From: Streptomyces olindensis
GTDB taxonomy: Bacteria; Actinomycetota; Actinomycetes; Streptomycetales; Streptomycetaceae
Assembly (NCBI GenBank): GCA_000696115.1
Contig: JJOH01000097.1
Location: 124,001-188,000 of the forward strand
Direction: 5' to 3'
DNA length: 64,000 nt
Both the position numbers and the translations under genes were made by a program. The notes beneath the pieces were generated by a model that was not told the DNA's origin, ran no database searches, and saw only the letters and a list, made by a program, of their open reading frames with translations. Of this stretch, positions 7,180 through 17,157 are shown in pieces (positions within the stretch are counted from its first letter, which is position 1; the number at the start of each line of letters is the position of its first letter).

Positions 7180-9042
7180 TCACAGTCCGGGCGGATCCTG
7201 CGGCCCCCGCCCGGACAGCACCTCGCCGTACGCCTGCATCAGATCCGGCAACCGCAGCGTCGCCAGGTCCTCCCGCCCCAGCACCCCGGGATACACCGAC
7301 AACCGCAGGTCCCGGTACGCGCAGCTCTTCTCGTACAGCGTCCGCAGGAACCGCCCGTTCCCCAGCTCGTCGATCCACCCCTGGTCCACCACGTGCCCCG
7401 CGATGGACCGCAGCTCGTCGAGGGCCTCCTCGTCCCACAGGTCCCCGTTCTCCGCCGCGAGCACCTTGCCGATCTCGGTGAGTTCGAGGGGACGGTAGGA
7501 CGGGAAATCGACCCGGGTCGTGAAACGGGACGACAGCCCCGGGTTCGCGGCGAGCAGGCGGTCCATGCCCTCCGGGTAGCCGGCCAGGATCACCACGAGG
7601 TGGTCGCGGTTGTCCTCGGCCCGCTTCAGCAGCACCTGGAGCGCCTCGTCGCCGTAGGCGTCCCCCTTGCCGTAGCCCGAGTTGGACAGCGAGTACGCCT
7701 CGTCAACGAAGAGCACGCCGCCCAGCGCCGAGTCGATCAGTTCGTTGGCCTTCACGGCCGTCTGCCCGAGGTACTCGCCGACCAGGTCGGCCCGCTGGGC
7801 CTCCACCAGATGGTCGCCGCCGAGCAGGCCTAGGGCGTAGAAGACGCGGCCGAGGATGCGGGCGACGGTGGTCTTGCCGGTTCCGGAGGGGCCCGAGAAG
7901 ACGAAGTGGCGTTTCGGCGGCTGGACCGGAAGGCCCTGCCCGGCCCGCAGCCGGGCCATGTTCAACTGCGCGGACAGCGCCTTGACCTGGCGCTTCACCG
8001 GCTCAAGACCCACCATGCGCTCGAGTTCGGCGAGCGCCTCCTCCAGTAACGCGGGATCGGTGGGCCCGGCGGGCAGCGACGGTGCCGGGCCCCCCTTCTC
8101 GCGGACCGCCGGATCGGCCATCGGCGGCAGGGGAGGGGAGACCAGCGGCTCGGGGTCGGGCAGTCTCAGGTCGCGGCCCTCGGTGCCGAAGAGCGGGTCG
8201 AACCCGTCCGGCCCGTCCGCGGCGTCCTGACCGGCACCGGTGAGCGTGATCGCCGCGAGGTCGGCGGCGTCCTCGTAGCCGTCGCCCTCGGCGATCGCGG
8301 CGAGCCGCGCCGAGGTGTCCATGAACGCCGGGTCGACGCGGTGCACGGCCCGGTAGAGGGGGAGTGCGGCGGCGCTGCGGCCGGTGCCCTCGTGGGCCCG
8401 GGCCAGCCAGTAGCGCAGCTCCTTGCGCTGCGGCTGCTCGCTGCGACAGCGCATCAGGGCCGCCGACAGCAGCGGTTCGGCCTGCCCGTACATCTCCAGC
8501 CGGACCCGGGCCATGCCGCCGAACAGGCCCGCCTCGATGCCGAGCATCGGGTCGTCGAGCAGCGGGTCGGTGTGGCGGACCAGCTGCTCCCAGTCCTTGA
8601 CCAGGTAGGCGCGGCAGGCGTGCAGGAAGCGGACCTGGTGGTCGGTGTCCACGGGAGGCAGCCCGGCGAGGGCCCGGTCCAGCTCGGGGACGTGGCGGCC
8701 GTCCAGCCAGTGGGAGGCGTGCGCGAGCAGCAGGTCGCGCGGGCTCTCCAGCACGGGCTGCACCCACCAGCCCAGCCAGTACCAGGAGTTGAGGGTGCGG
8801 CGGTAGCGCGTGCGCTGCTCCCCGAAGCGGTCGCGGTGGCGGAACATCCTCAGCAGCGCGGTCGTCGTGTCGACGCGCAGGGCGTGCAGTCCGAGCCAGC
8901 CGTCGGCCATCCCGGCGTCCAGCCGCACGGCGGTGCGGAACTCCTCCTCCGCCTGCGGACAGGCGCCCATGGTGTAGGCATCCACGCCTCGCAGCCAGGC
9001 GAGGTCGGCCGGGGCCTGAGGGCCCTGCGTGCCGAAGTCCAT
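7180..9042 (-). CDS. AAA+ ATPase of the CbxX/CfxQ (EccA-like) family with TPR-like N-terminus
   Basis: About 620 residues. The N-terminal half is alpha-helical and repeat-like (TPR style: AEEEFRTAVRLDAGMADGWLGL and similar), followed by a Pro-rich linker. The C-terminal AAA+ module has Walker A GPSGTGKTT (about 380-388), Walker B GVLFVDEAYSL (about 444) and a downstream ILAGYPEGMDRLLAANPGLSSRF segment with sensor and arginine-finger candidates. The layout matches EccA of type VII secretion, but no esx, eccB, eccC or mycP gene is visible, so a T7SS role is only a possibility. The ATG at 9042 is chosen because GGGGGA lies just upstream; the open frame continues to 9348 in low-quality coding sequence. 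Confidence 0.85.
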   Translation of the reverse strand: MDFGTQGPQAPADLAWLRGVDAYTMGACPQAEEEFRTAVRLDAGMADGWLGLHALRVDTTTALLRMFRHRDRFGEQRTRYRRTLNSWYWLGWWVQPVLESPRDLLLAHASHWLDGRHVPELDRALAGLPPVDTDHQVRFLHACRAYLVKDWEQLVRHTDPLLDDPMLGIEAGLFGGMARVRLEMYGQAEPLLSAALMRCRSEQPQRKELRYWLARAHEGTGRSAAALPLYRAVHRVDPAFMDTSARLAAIAEGDGYEDAADLAAITLTGAGQDAADGPDGFDPLFGTEGRDLRLPDPEPLVSPPLPPMADPAVREKGGPAPSLPAGPTDPALLEEALAELERMVGLEPVKRQVKALSAQLNMARLRAGQGLPVQPPKRHFVFSGPSGTGKTTVARILGRVFYALGLLGGDHLVEAQRADLVGEYLGQTAVKANELIDSALGGVLFVDEAYSLSNSGYGKGDAYGDEALQVLLKRAEDNRDHLVVILAGYPEGMDRLLAANPGLSSRFTTRVDFPSYRPLELTEIGKVLAAENGDLWDEEALDELRSIAGHVVDQGWIDELGNGRFLRTLYEKSCAYRDLRLSVYPGVLGREDLATLRLPDLMQAYGEVLSGRGPQDPPGL

Positions 9043-9496
9043 CACGTCCCCCACAAACCGTGCCCCCGTCGGTATGCCAACGAGCCGTCCCCCAGTCGGC
9101 TGCCCTCTTCGAACCGCTGTGCCACGGACCGGAGTTGCACAGTGCGCGAAGCAACCGTCCGTAGGTCGCAACGAGGGCATCGTACCCGCGGGCGCGGCGC
9201 CTCCGTAGGGTGCCGCACGGGCCGTTCGGCGAGGTGGGAGCGGATGCGGCGCACCGGTGCACGGTGACCGAGGGTGAGCGTTCGACGCCGCGCGGCGTCC
9301 GGAAAACCGGAGGAGGACAGAACGAAGCCCCCGATCACGGGGGAACAACCGGGGGCTTCGCGTCAGTGGGCGGCTCCGAATGGCCGCACATTGAGAACGT
9401 AAGACCTGTACGGCCCCCCGGTCAAGCCGAGTTGAACCACTCCGGCAAGTTGTCCCGCAAGGCCCTTCACAGGTTCAGCACACTGCGGGCGGTCCG
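9043..9496. other. Intergenic stretch without a convincing gene
   Basis: This stretch lies between the start of the AAA+ ATPase and the end of the kinase-like gene. Short open frames on both strands show no protein-family signature. The only clear element is the hairpin at 9323-9360; the promoter of the ATPase gene must lie near 9050-9150 but I cannot assign boxes with confidence. Confidence 0.6.
9323..9360 (-). terminator. 10-bp perfect hairpin downstream of the kinase-like gene
   Basis: Arms 9323-9332 and 9351-9360 pair perfectly. Nested within it, CCCCCG and CGGGGG around ATCA form a competing smaller hairpin, so two folds are possible. It sits about 140 bases beyond the stop of the gene ending at 9497 and could terminate that transcript on the minus strand. 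Confidence 0.55.
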
Positions 9497-10153
9497 TCAC
9501 CCTGAGTGAGGGACCGGTCCGGGCTGGTCCGGTCCAATGGATCCCGCGGGTCCCGGCAGAACCTCATATCCCTCCTCTCGCTGCCGCACCAGGAGGTGGG
9601 CGAACGGCCGGGAGGGGTCCTCGGCGAAGTGCCGGCGTTCCGCCGGGACCCATCCGTTCCAGAACTCCCGCTGTTCCTCCCCGTCCCGCGACCGTCCCCG
9701 CGCCCACGCCTCCTCGCGCGGCAGCTCCATCCACAGCAGGAGCGCCAGATGGGGGCGGAGCGCCCGGCGTCCCGCGCCGACGCCCTCCACGAGCACGACC
9801 GGCGCGGGTGGGAGGGGACGCGGGGCGCCGAAGCGGCGGGCCCGCCAGTCGTAGGGGGCGTAGTGCGCGGTCCGGCCGTCGGAGAGCGGTTCGACGACCT
9901 GCTCCAGCAGGCGTCCGGTCCAGTCGAACAGTTCCTCGTGGCTGGCGACGTCGTCGAGGCGCAGCACCGGAGCGCCGCCCAGCGCCGCGACCAGGTGCTC
10001 GGTGAACGTGCTCTTCCCCGAGCCGGCGTGCCCGTCGACGCCGACGAGCCGGGCCGGGCCGCAGGACGGGGACAGGCGGCGGATCCGGGCCGCCAGGTCG
10101 CGCACGGCCGGCCCCATTGCGGGGCGGAGGGACGGATTCATCTCGCGCAGCAC
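9497..10153 (-). CDS. Uridine kinase-like P-loop NTPase
   Basis: About 218 residues. A P-loop GVDGHAGSGKST near the N-terminus, RLDDVASHEELFDW, HYAPYDWRARR and VVLVEGVGAGR follow the order seen in uridine kinase/phosphoribulokinase-like proteins. A nucleoside or nucleoside-like substrate is likely but not shown by the sequence. Start choice is uncertain: GTG at 10153 has GAGGAGG 11 bases upstream, ATG at 10141 begins MNPSLRPAM without a good site, and the frame opens at 10183. Monocistronic by position, with a hairpin about 140 bases downstream. Confidence 0.8.
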   Translation of the reverse strand: MLREMNPSLRPAMGPAVRDLAARIRRLSPSCGPARLVGVDGHAGSGKSTFTEHLVAALGGAPVLRLDDVASHEELFDWTGRLLEQVVEPLSDGRTAHYAPYDWRARRFGAPRPLPPAPVVLVEGVGAGRRALRPHLALLLWMELPREEAWARGRSRDGEEQREFWNGWVPAERRHFAEDPSRPFAHLLVRQREEGYEVLPGPAGSIGPDQPGPVPHSG

Positions 10154-10259
10154 TCTAACGACGGCCTCCTCGGCCCGTGCCACTGGTCGACGCCAATATT
10201 GGTGGGCGTGGCGCGTGTCGAGGTGCTGGCAGTACCCGGCGGGCTGTGCTCATATGTGG

Positions 10260-10275
10260 CGCACACGCGTGTGCG
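10260..10275. repeat. 16-bp perfect palindrome upstream of the C39-type peptidase gene
   Basis: CGCACACGCGTGTGCG is self-complementary and lies 60 bases before the ATG at 10336, in the divergent region with the kinase-like gene. A second small palindrome, CCAATATTGG, lies at 10193-10202. Either could be a regulator site; no family assignment is possible from the sequence. Confidence 0.35.
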
Positions 10276-10335
10276 ACCGACCGTGTCACGGACCTGCCCC
10301 GCCCCTGCCCGACTCCGACTTCCGGGGGTCCCGCC

Positions 10336-11715
10336 ATGTGCAGAGCCGAACAGCCGTCCCGCAGAACCGTCCTGGCCGCCGCGGTCGCCGCCGCCGTCAC
10401 GGCGAGCGCGGGTCCGGCGGCCGCCGATCCCGAGGCGCCCATGCCCACCGACACCGCAGACCCCGCCCGGGCGGTCCCGGCCCGCACCGTCGACAACCGG
10501 GCCTGGACCTCGTACGGCGACTGGTGCGGTGGCACGGCCAAGGGCACCCGGGCCGTCGCGGGCGCCCGCCCGGGCGTGATGATCGCGACGCCCGCGGGCA
10601 CCACCGACTACACGGACCCGCACACCGGCACCACCGCGCCGTGGGAGTACGGCACCTGGACGTCCCCCGTGCACCGGCTCGCGGTCCCCGCGACCGAGGC
10701 GATCGTCTCCTGGAACGCGCACACCCCGCCCGGCACCTGGCTCCAGACCGAGATCAAGGCCACCTACACGGACGGCACCGCCACCCCCTGGTACGTGATG
10801 GGCCGCTGGGCGGCCGGCGACCAGGACATCCGGCGCACCTCGGTCGACGACCAGAGCGACGGCAGGAGCACCGTCTGGACCGACACCCTGGCCCTCGACG
10901 ACCCGTCGACCGGACTGCGGCTGGCCTCGTACCGGCTGCGCCTGACCCTGTACCGCAGGCCCGGCACCAAGGCCACGCCCACCGTGTGGCGGCTCGGCGC
11001 GATGGGCTCCGACGTCCCCGACCGCTTCACCGTCCCGGCGTCCGAGCCCCGGCTCGCCCGGGAACTGGTCGTGCCGCGGTACTCGCAGGAGATCCACAAG
11101 GGCCGCTACCCGGAGTACGACAACGGCGGCGAGGCCTGGTGCAGCCCGACGTCCTCCCAGATGGTCATCGAGTACTGGGGCGGCCGGCTCACCCCCGAGC
11201 AGCTGGCCTGGGTGGACCCGGCGTACGACGATCCGCAGGTCTGCCACGCGGCCCGCTCCACCTACGACCACCAGTACGCCGGCTGCGGCAACTGGCCCTT
11301 CAACGCCGCCTACGCGGCCACGTTCGAGGACCTGCGGGGCGTCGTCACCCGGCTCGGTTCGCTCGCCGACCTGGAGACGCTGATCGCGGCCGGCATCCCC
11401 GTCATCACGTCCCAGTCCTTCCTGAAGGAGGAGCTGACCGGGGCCGGGTACGGCACCGCCGGGCACCTGATGACCGTCGTCGGCTTCACCGCCGACGGCG
11501 ACGTGATCGCCAACGACCCGTACTCCGAGAGCAACGAGGCCGTGCGGCGGGTCTACCGGCGGCGCGAGTTCGAGAACATCTGGCTGCGGACCAAGCGGTA
11601 CAACGCCACCGGCAAGGTCGTCTCCGGCACGGGCGGCGTCTGCTACCTGTACTTCCCGGCGCGCCCGACCGCCGCCCAGACCAAGGCGCTGGCGGCCGTG
11701 GGCGTACGCGTGTGA
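10336..11715 (+). CDS. Tat-exported C39-family (Peptidase_C39_2-like) protein
   Basis: A 459-residue secreted protein. The N-terminus SRRTVLAAAVAAAV has a twin arginine and hydrophobic core, and a cleavage site is likely after AAA-D near residue 33, so Tat export is inferred. The middle is beta-rich without a recognised name. The C-terminal half looks like Peptidase_C39_2: Cys in GEAWCSPTSSQM, His in GHLMTVVGF and Asp in IANDPYS form the papain-like triad in order. Start ATG at 10336 is chosen because the signal peptide begins there; GGGGGTC precedes it. The substrate is unknown. Confidence 0.85.
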   Translation: MCRAEQPSRRTVLAAAVAAAVTASAGPAAADPEAPMPTDTADPARAVPARTVDNRAWTSYGDWCGGTAKGTRAVAGARPGVMIATPAGTTDYTDPHTGTTAPWEYGTWTSPVHRLAVPATEAIVSWNAHTPPGTWLQTEIKATYTDGTATPWYVMGRWAAGDQDIRRTSVDDQSDGRSTVWTDTLALDDPSTGLRLASYRLRLTLYRRPGTKATPTVWRLGAMGSDVPDRFTVPASEPRLARELVVPRYSQEIHKGRYPEYDNGGEAWCSPTSSQMVIEYWGGRLTPEQLAWVDPAYDDPQVCHAARSTYDHQYAGCGNWPFNAAYAATFEDLRGVVTRLGSLADLETLIAAGIPVITSQSFLKEELTGAGYGTAGHLMTVVGFTADGDVIANDPYSESNEAVRRVYRRREFENIWLRTKRYNATGKVVSGTGGVCYLYFPARPTAAQTKALAAVGVRV

Positions 11716-11806
11716 CCAAGCTCTCGGCCGCACAAGCCGCTCCCGGTGGCAAGGTGGACAGAACTTCGGGGGAAGTCCGTCCGCACCACCGAACGAGCGA
11801 GAAGTC

Positions 11807-11947
11807 ATGACCGCGCACTCCGCCACCGCCGGCCGCGTCCGTACCGGCGGCCCCCAGGACGACGGGCCGAAGATCGTCGAGCACCTCATGGGCTGGGCTC
11901 TCGTGGTGGTCGTCGCCATGCTGGTGACACAGCTCGGACTGCTGTGA
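11807..11947 (+). CDS. Small SCO1431-family membrane protein
   Basis: A 46-residue protein, MTAHSATAGRVRTGG followed by a hydrophobic helix of about 20 residues (IVEHLMGWALVVVVAML) and ending LGLL. The single C-terminal membrane segment, the short polar N-terminus and the location between the C39 gene and the TetR gene match the small membrane family named after SCO1431. GAGCGAGAAG upstream serves as ribosome-binding site. No function is known. Confidence 0.72.
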   Translation: MTAHSATAGRVRTGGPQDDGPKIVEHLMGWALVVVVAMLVTQLGLL

Positions 11948-12004
11948 CCTGACCCACGACCCGGCCCTGCGGCCTGCCATACTGCGGATGTCCCGCCCCC
12001 GCCC

Positions 12005-12679
12005 GTGAGACCAGGGTCGAAATTGAATATCAGCCCCCAGCCTGCCGCGCGCCCCAGAGCCCGCGGCACCGAGCGCTCGACGGCGCGCCGTGCCGAACTC
12101 ATCGCCATCGGGCGGAGGTTGTTCGCCGACACGTCCTACGACGCCCTCTCGATGGACGACATCGCCCGGCAGGCGCACGTCGCCAAGGGGCTCATCTACT
12201 ACTACTTCCAGTCCAAGCGCGGCTACTACCTGGCCATCATCCAGGACTCCGTCACCGAGCTGATCACCCTGGCGGCCGGCGGCCTCGAACTGCCCCCGGT
12301 GGACCGGGTCCAGCGCACCATCGACAGCTACCTGCGCTACGCCGAGCAGAACCAGGCCGCGTACCGCACGATCGTCAGCGGCGGCGTCGGCTTCGACACC
12401 GAGGTGCACGCCATCCGGGACGGCGTGCGCGAGGCCGTCGTCACGACCATCGCCGAGGGCGCGTACGGCCGCGCCGACGTCACGCCGCTGGCGCGGATGG
12501 GCCTGCTGTCCTGGGTGTGCAGCGTCGAGGGCGCCACCCTCGCATGGATCGACCGCCCCGAACTGCCCCGCGCGACCATGTGCGAGCTGCTGGTGAAGAC
12601 GCTCGGCGGCGCCCTGCGCGCGATCGAGGAACTGGACCCCGCCTACCCGGCCCCGCAGCCCGCGCGCCGGGGCGCATGA
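12005..12679 (+). CDS. TetR/AcrR-family transcriptional regulator
   Basis: A 224-residue regulator. The N-terminal helix-turn-helix spans about residues 25-70 with AIGRRLFADTSYDALSMDDIA and HVAKGLIYYYFQSKRGYY, the TetR signature. The C-terminal ligand domain includes VSGGVGFDTEVHAIRDG and is unassigned. The GTG at 12005 lacks a clear ribosome-binding site; a TTG at 12023 in the same frame is an alternative. It converges with the chitinase gene across a shared terminator. The target is unknown; the small membrane protein just upstream may be co-transcribed. Confidence 0.88.
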   Translation: MRPGSKLNISPQPAARPRARGTERSTARRAELIAIGRRLFADTSYDALSMDDIARQAHVAKGLIYYYFQSKRGYYLAIIQDSVTELITLAAGGLELPPVDRVQRTIDSYLRYAEQNQAAYRTIVSGGVGFDTEVHAIRDGVREAVVTTIAEGAYGRADVTPLARMGLLSWVCSVEGATLAWIDRPELPRATMCELLVKTLGGALRAIEELDPAYPAPQPARRGA

Positions 12680-12683
12680 GACA

Positions 12684-12716
12684 GGGGCGGAGGATCCGCC
12701 ACGGACCCTCCGCCCC
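12684..12716. terminator. Bidirectional terminator between TetR and chitinase genes
   Basis: A 10-bp perfect stem (GGGGCGGAGG at 12684-12693 with its complement at 12707-12716) lies between the two convergent stop codons and can serve both transcripts. Confidence 0.75.
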
Positions 12717-12731
12717 CGGTGCCGCTCCGGC

Positions 12732-14012
<1,281 letters not shown>

Positions 14013-14086
14013 CCGGTGTCTCCTCGGGGGAGAGGGAACGCGCGCCGATTGGCATGAACGCGGTGAATCGGTGGAGCGAAACAGTA

Positions 14087-14102
14087 GGAGGACTAGACCA
14101 CT
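14087..14102 (-). promoter_or_regulatory. DasR-responsive (dre)-like site
   Basis: GGAGGACTAGACCACT matches the dre consensus ACTGGTCTAGACCAGT at 11 of 16 positions, including an intact CTAGACCA core half. It lies 75 bases upstream of the chitinase ATG. DasR is the GlcNAc-responsive GntR regulator that represses chitinase genes in Streptomyces; binding here is inferred. Confidence 0.55.
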
Positions 14103-14108
14103 CCGGTC

Positions 14109-14124
14109 AATGGTTCGGACCAAT
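14109..14124 (-). promoter_or_regulatory. Second chitinase-promoter repeat
   Basis: TGGTTCGGACCA within 14109-14124 resembles both the dre site (11 of 16) and the 12-bp direct repeat TGGTCCAGACCT of Streptomyces chitinase promoters. The pair with the site at 14087 is spaced 22 bases centre to centre, about two helical turns, as expected for cooperating sites. Confidence 0.5.
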
Positions 14125-14342
14125 TTCCCTGCTTCGGACGCCGTCGTGCGATTCTTGAGGTGAGCGGTCGTTAACTGGTGACGGGATGCCTCCGATCGGG
14201 CATACTCACAGCGCACAGCCGCTGGTCAGCAGCTTCCGAGACCCGGGACTGCAAGCATCGGCCAGGCACCAGAACGACCCGGCGGCGCCGCCCCCACCCA
14301 CGGGCCCGTCCGCCACTGCCCGACAGGGAGGAGAGCGTCGCC

Positions 14343-15515
14343 ATGCCCGACCGCGCCCCGCAGCCGGTGGACCGACAACTGCCCACGGAGGAGGCCCGGG
14401 ACCTGATCTCACTCGTCCGCGACATCGCGCAGCAGGAGATCGTCCCGAAGGCGGCCGAGGAGGAGGACGCCGGCCGCTTCCCGCGTGAACTCTTCACCCT
14501 GCTCTCGCGCTCCGGCCTGCTCGGCCTGCCGTACGACTCCGAGTACGGCGGCGGCGACCAGCCCTACGAGGTCTACCTCCAGGTCCTGGAGGAACTCGCC
14601 GCGGCCCGCCTCACCGTCGGCCTCGGCGTCAGCGTCCACTCCCTGGCCTCCTACGCCCTCGCCGCCTACGGCACCAAGGAGCAGCAGGTCGAGCACCTGC
14701 CCGCGATGCTCGGCGGCGGCCTGCTCGGCGCCTACTGCCTCTCCGAGCCGCACTCGGGGTCGGACGCGGCCGCCCTGCGCACCAAGGCCGTACGGGACGG
14801 CGACGACTGGGTGATCACCGGCACGAAGGCCTGGATCACGCACGGCGGGATCGCCGACTTCTACACGGTCATGGCGCGCACCGGCGAGGAGGGCCCGCGC
14901 GGGATCACCGCGTTCCTGGTGCCCGGCGACGCGCCCGGGGTGAGTGCCGCGCCGCCCGAGAAGAAGATGGGCATGAAGGGCTCGCCCACGGCCCAGGTCC
15001 ACTTCGACGGCGTCCGGGTCTCCGACGCCCGGCGCATCGGCGAGGAGGGACAGGGCTTCGCGATCGCCCTGTCGTCCCTCGACTCCGGGCGGCTCGGCAT
15101 CGCGGCCTGCGCGATCGGCGTGGCCCAGGCCGCGCTCGACGAGGCGTTGGCGTACGCGGCGCAGCGGCGCCAGTTCGGCAAGCCGATCGCCGACTTCCAG
15201 GGGCTGCGCTTCATGCTGGCGGACATGGCGACCCAGATCGAGGCGGGCCGCGCGCTCTACCTCGCGGCGGCCCGACTGCGCGACGTGGGCCGGCCGTTCG
15301 CCCGGCAGGCCGCCATGGCCAAACTGCACTGCACCGACACGGCGATGCGGGTCACCACCGACACTGTCCAGATCCTCGGCGGCTACGGCTACACCGCCGA
15401 CTTCCCGGCCGAGCGCTACATGCGCGAGGCCAAGGTGCTGCAGATCGTCGAAGGCACCAACCAGATCCAGCGGATGGTCATCGCCCGCCATCTCGTGGGT
15501 CCAGAGGGACGCTGA
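14343..15515 (+). CDS. Acyl-CoA dehydrogenase
   Basis: A 390-residue FAD enzyme that introduces the alpha-beta double bond in acyl-CoA. Visible family marks are YCLSEPHSGSDAAALRTKA, VITGTKAWITHGG, KKMGMKGSPTAQVHFD, RRQFGKPIADFQGLRFMLADMA and ILGGYGYTADFPAERYMREAK, with the C-terminal EGTNQIQRMVIAR bearing the usual catalytic glutamate position. Closest in style to short/branched-chain enzymes; the substrate cannot be fixed. ATG at 14343 follows GGAGGAGAG. Its last 38 bases overlap a convergent small gene on the other strand. Confidence 0.93.
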   Translation: MPDRAPQPVDRQLPTEEARDLISLVRDIAQQEIVPKAAEEEDAGRFPRELFTLLSRSGLLGLPYDSEYGGGDQPYEVYLQVLEELAAARLTVGLGVSVHSLASYALAAYGTKEQQVEHLPAMLGGGLLGAYCLSEPHSGSDAAALRTKAVRDGDDWVITGTKAWITHGGIADFYTVMARTGEEGPRGITAFLVPGDAPGVSAAPPEKKMGMKGSPTAQVHFDGVRVSDARRIGEEGQGFAIALSSLDSGRLGIAACAIGVAQAALDEALAYAAQRRQFGKPIADFQGLRFMLADMATQIEAGRALYLAAARLRDVGRPFARQAAMAKLHCTDTAMRVTTDTVQILGGYGYTADFPAERYMREAKVLQIVEGTNQIQRMVIARHLVGPEGR

Positions 15516-15726
15516 ACTGGTCGAGCCCCCGCCAGGGAGCCGCGAGCCGCATCCACTCCGGGTCGTGCCGGCCCGGCACGGTGCGGCCGCCTTCCGCCCA
15601 GGTCCGCATCAAGTCGCGGTAGATCGGCGGGTCCTGATAGCGCGGCGGAGCGGGCCGAACCGATTCTGCGGGTGGCGGGACGTACAGGAGGCGTTGACGC
15701 CCGGTCGCTGAGGAGATGGGGGTCAT
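15478..15726 (-). CDS. Small hypothetical protein (82 aa)
   Basis: The frame encodes MTPISSATGRQRLLYVPPP followed by APPRYQDPPIYRDLMRTWA and HDPEWMRLAAP. The proline-rich, arginine-rich composition is coherent and I recall similar short proteins annotated in other Streptomyces at this site. No domain is recognised. It overlaps the 3' end of the acyl-CoA dehydrogenase gene by 38 bases on the opposite strand, an arrangement that may allow antisense effects. A ribosome-binding site is not obvious. Confidence 0.6.
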   Translation of the reverse strand: MTPISSATGRQRLLYVPPPAESVRPAPPRYQDPPIYRDLMRTWAEGGRTVPGRHDPEWMRLAAPWRGLDQFSVPLDPRDGGR

Positions 15727-15957
15727 ACCAGGGCAACGCGGCAGAGGCCGGACAGGTCACCCGTGCGTGGAATCGGGCGTGCGTTTCAGGGGTGCCGGTC
15801 CGTCGAACGGGCCCGCGGCCGTCGCACTGGGCCCGGCCCTGCGCCCGGCCGCCGTCAGCCCGCGAACCCGGGCACACTGAACCGCACCACGGCAGTCCAC
15901 GAGCCGTGGTGCGGGGCAGCTGCTGGGGTGGAGCGAGCGGGCGAGGAAGGCCCGCGC

Positions 15958-16392
15958 TCAGGCCGCGTGGCGGCGCATGACCGGGACCCTGATGGGGCGT
16001 GAGCCAGGGCCGCCGACGTGCGAGAAGGGCTGGGTCCGCCAGTCCAGTCCCTGAGGGAGCGTCAACAGCAGGGCGGTGTCCTGCTCCTGAGGGTCCACCG
16101 ACTCGTCCGCGGGGCGGGCGTCCGCGGCCCTGCGGCCGGTTCCGGCGCAGACCGTGAGTCCGAACGGGTTCCACGGCGAGGCGCACAGCGCGTGCTCCGG
16201 CAGGACTTCCTCGTCCGCCAGCAGGGCGATGGGCTGCGCGCAGTCCGGGCAGATCACCCGGAACATCTCGAACGTGTCGTAGGCGTCGAGTTCGTCGTCG
16301 TAGGCGTCGGGTTCGACGCCCTCCGGCTCGGGCTCGACGACGAGCTGCTGCCGCTTGGGTGCGGTGCGACCAGGGCGCTTAAGACTCTGCAT
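15958..16392 (-). CDS. Hypothetical protein with paired-cysteine (zinc-ribbon-like) motif
   Basis: A 144-residue acidic protein. After a Lys/Arg-rich start (MQSLKRPGRTAPKR) comes a Glu/Asp/Tyr-rich run, then FRVICPDCAQPIALL, a C-x2-C pair, and later ALCASPWNPFGLTVCAG with two more cysteines, so one metal site is plausible. The ATG at 16392 has GGGGGAG 9 bases upstream; the frame is open to 16479 but that part is not convincing. It diverges from the Lrp gene. Function unknown. Confidence 0.65.
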   Translation of the reverse strand: MQSLKRPGRTAPKRQQLVVEPEPEGVEPDAYDDELDAYDTFEMFRVICPDCAQPIALLADEEVLPEHALCASPWNPFGLTVCAGTGRRAADARPADESVDPQEQDTALLLTLPQGLDWRTQPFSHVGGPGSRPIRVPVMRRHAA

Positions 16393-16661
16393 TGGGTACT
16401 CCCCCTCGGGCTGGGCCGTATCAGGCACTGCGGCCTCGACCACAGCAAGCACTTCCCGTCCCCCCTCGGCGGTAATCACGAGAACATTACGGAGACTGTT
16501 CGAGCGCTGTGGCGTTCGTCACATGCCGCGCGCAGGTGCCCTCTGCGGCGGGTTTGTCCCCCGAACGGCTGACCGTCGTCTTCCGGCCACATCACGAACC
16601 GGGCATGACCTGGACTCCTGAGGTATCCGAGGAGATCAGCCGCACTGTAGGTTCTTGCGCC

Positions 16662-17102
16662 ATGGAGGAGCTGGACCGACAGATCGTGCAGCTGCTCGTC
16701 AAGGACGGGCGGATGAGCTACACCGACCTGGGCAAGGCCACGGGGCTGTCCACGTCGGCCGTGCACCAGCGGGTGCGACGGCTGGAACAGCGCGGTGTCA
16801 TCCGCGGTTACGCCGCCGTCGTCGACCCCGAGGCGGTGGGGCTGCCCATGACGGCGTTCATCTCGGTGAAGCCGTTCGATCCCAGCGCGCCGGACGACAT
16901 CGCGGACCGGCTGGCCGGTGTGCCGGAGATCGAGGCGTGCCACAGCGTCGCGGGGGACGAGAACTACATCCTCAAGGTGCGCGTGGCCACGCCCCACGAG
17001 CTGGAGGAGCTCCTGGCGCGGGTGCGGTCGCTGGCCGGGGTGTCCACGCGGACGACCGTGGTGTTGTCCACGCCGTACGAGGCACGGCCGCCGCGGATCT
17101 GA
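16662..17102 (+). CDS. Lrp/AsnC-family transcriptional regulator
   Basis: A 146-residue regulator: N-terminal winged helix (ELDRQIVQLLVKDGRMSYTDL, GLSTSAVHQRVRRLEQRGVI) and C-terminal RAM/ligand domain (about 65-146, EIEACHSVAGDENYILKVRV). Family members sense amino acids. ATG at 16662 is chosen although it has no Shine-Dalgarno: a TAGGTT box at 16648-16653 lies eight bases upstream, consistent with a leaderless mRNA. An in-frame ATG at 16605 would add 19 atypical residues. The amidohydrolase gene follows after 55 bases. Confidence 0.88.
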   Translation: MEELDRQIVQLLVKDGRMSYTDLGKATGLSTSAVHQRVRRLEQRGVIRGYAAVVDPEAVGLPMTAFISVKPFDPSAPDDIADRLAGVPEIEACHSVAGDENYILKVRVATPHELEELLARVRSLAGVSTRTTVVLSTPYEARPPRI

Positions 17103-17157
17103 CCGGTGGTCCGCCCCTTTGCGGGGCGTCGAGGCCGGGCCTGTGAAACTGTGCTCC

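Noticed and set aside
9210..9509. 99-codon plus-strand frame across the 9.3-kb hairpin
   Set aside because: It reads through the terminator-like stem and has no coding bias.
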